A stretch of 6,179 nt of DNA, taken from Terriglobales bacterium. Its GTDB lineage: Bacteria; Acidobacteriota; Terriglobia; Terriglobales; Gp1-AA117. The stretch lies in NCBI GenBank assembly GCA_030150795.1, contig JASLFF010000215.1, positions 1 to 6,179 on the forward strand, read 5' to 3'. The notes beneath the pieces are model-generated. The model saw only the letters and a program-made list of their open reading frames with translations. It made no database searches and was not told the origin of the DNA. Shown one piece after another: positions 5,807-6,179 of this stretch (position 1 is the stretch's first letter; every line of letters starts with the position of its first letter). The translations under genes were made by a program, and so were the position numbers.

Positions 5807-6179
5807 ATGAAGGTCATTATTTTTGCCTATGCCAAAGAAAACCACACAGCGCCGGTAAAGTGGGCGCTGGAGCAAGCCGGCTATGAAGTAGCTTGCTGGG
5901 GCGGACTTTCATGGACTGAACAGCAACAAGCTTCACTGCAGCTGAACGCGCAGACGAAGATGACTCTGGGGCCGCACACGGTGGAACCCGGCGATGCAAT
6001 CTGGATCCGGCGGCCTGACGTGCCGACGCACAATCCCAACGCATCAGAGGCGGACAGGAAATTTGCGGAACAGGAATATCGCGCCTTTTACCACTGCATT
6101 GCGTGCACGCTGGAAACCCTGCCTGTGTGGTGCATCAACAAATTTTCAGCGGCGCGTTTTATCCACAACAAGGCGGTGC
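5807..6179 (+). CDS. ATP-grasp RiPP ligase (graspetide synthetase-like), 3' partial
   Basis: An open frame of 124 codons runs off the right edge; only the N-terminal (pre-ATP-grasp) domain is visible. It opens MKVIIFAYAKENHTAPVKWA (1-20), an alpha/beta nucleotide-ligase-type start. Further on are AIWIRRPDVP (65-74), an acidic helix with KFAEQEYRAF (85-94), and PVWCINKFSAARFIHNKA (106-123). The W.RRP, FA..E and WxIN....A...NK pattern is what I know from MvdC/MvdD-type macrocyclases and their relatives, which use ATP to activate Asp/Glu side chains of a precursor peptide and form esters with Thr/Ser or amides with Lys. The catalytic ATP-grasp core is beyond the window. Two precursor-like peptides directly upstream support a RiPP role over a glutathione-synthetase or RimK-like role. 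A terminator separates it from the peptides, so it relies on readthrough or its own promoter. Confidence 0.75.
   Translation, partial: MKVIIFAYAKENHTAPVKWALEQAGYEVACWGGLSWTEQQQASLQLNAQTKMTLGPHTVEPGDAIWIRRPDVPTHNPNASEADRKFAEQEYRAFYHCIACTLETLPVWCINKFSAARFIHNKAV

Noticed and set aside
5817..6044. Minus-strand frame of 75 codons at the right end
   Set aside because: Antisense to the ATP-grasp gene, which has a strong ribosome site and family motifs.

Overview
The window looks like accessory chromosomal DNA from a moderately GC-rich, Gram-negative-type bacterium. My best guess is an acidobacterium. That rests on the leader style of two small peptides (NRVLxRQxAR.LT..E, ending in GG), on remembered family distributions and on overall composition, so it is inference; no rRNA or housekeeping marker is present.

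Layout, left to right. (1) At 1-1553 (+) lie two overlapping genes for amino-acid-kinase-fold proteins that resemble the beta and alpha subunits of the molybdenum storage protein (MosB, MosA). The first is cut by the left edge. (2) At 1600-2652 (-) is a LodB-type FAD protein, convergent with the mos pair. (3) A 115-base divergent spacer carries a TATAAT box and a short palindrome. (4) At 2768-4669 (+) is a LodA/GoxA-family protein, the class of amino acid oxidases that use a self-derived cysteine tryptophylquinone (CTQ) cofactor and need a LodB partner for its maturation. (5) About 630 bases without a convincing gene (4670-5303) hold several hairpins. (6) From 5304 to the right edge is a small RiPP locus: two short paralogous precursor peptides with Gly-Gly leaders and Thr/Asp-rich cores, an intrinsic terminator, and the start of an ATP-grasp ligase. 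This is the layout expected of a graspetide (omega-ester/amide cross-linked peptide) cluster.

The LodA and LodB genes should work together: LodB converts a Trp/Cys pair in LodA to the quinone. The mos pair should form one mixed-subunit oligomer that stores ATP-dependent polymolybdate clusters. The ATP-grasp enzyme should bind the shared leader of the two peptides and join core Thr/Ser hydroxyls (or Lys) to Asp carboxylates. Nothing in the sequence shows that the three modules share a pathway.

The most interesting part is the right-hand end: neither peptide is long enough to be noticed by ordinary gene calling, and their cores share only a TTTxC element. Secondary points are substitutions at normally conserved positions in the MosA-like protein and an uncertain quinone-partner Trp in the LodA-like protein.
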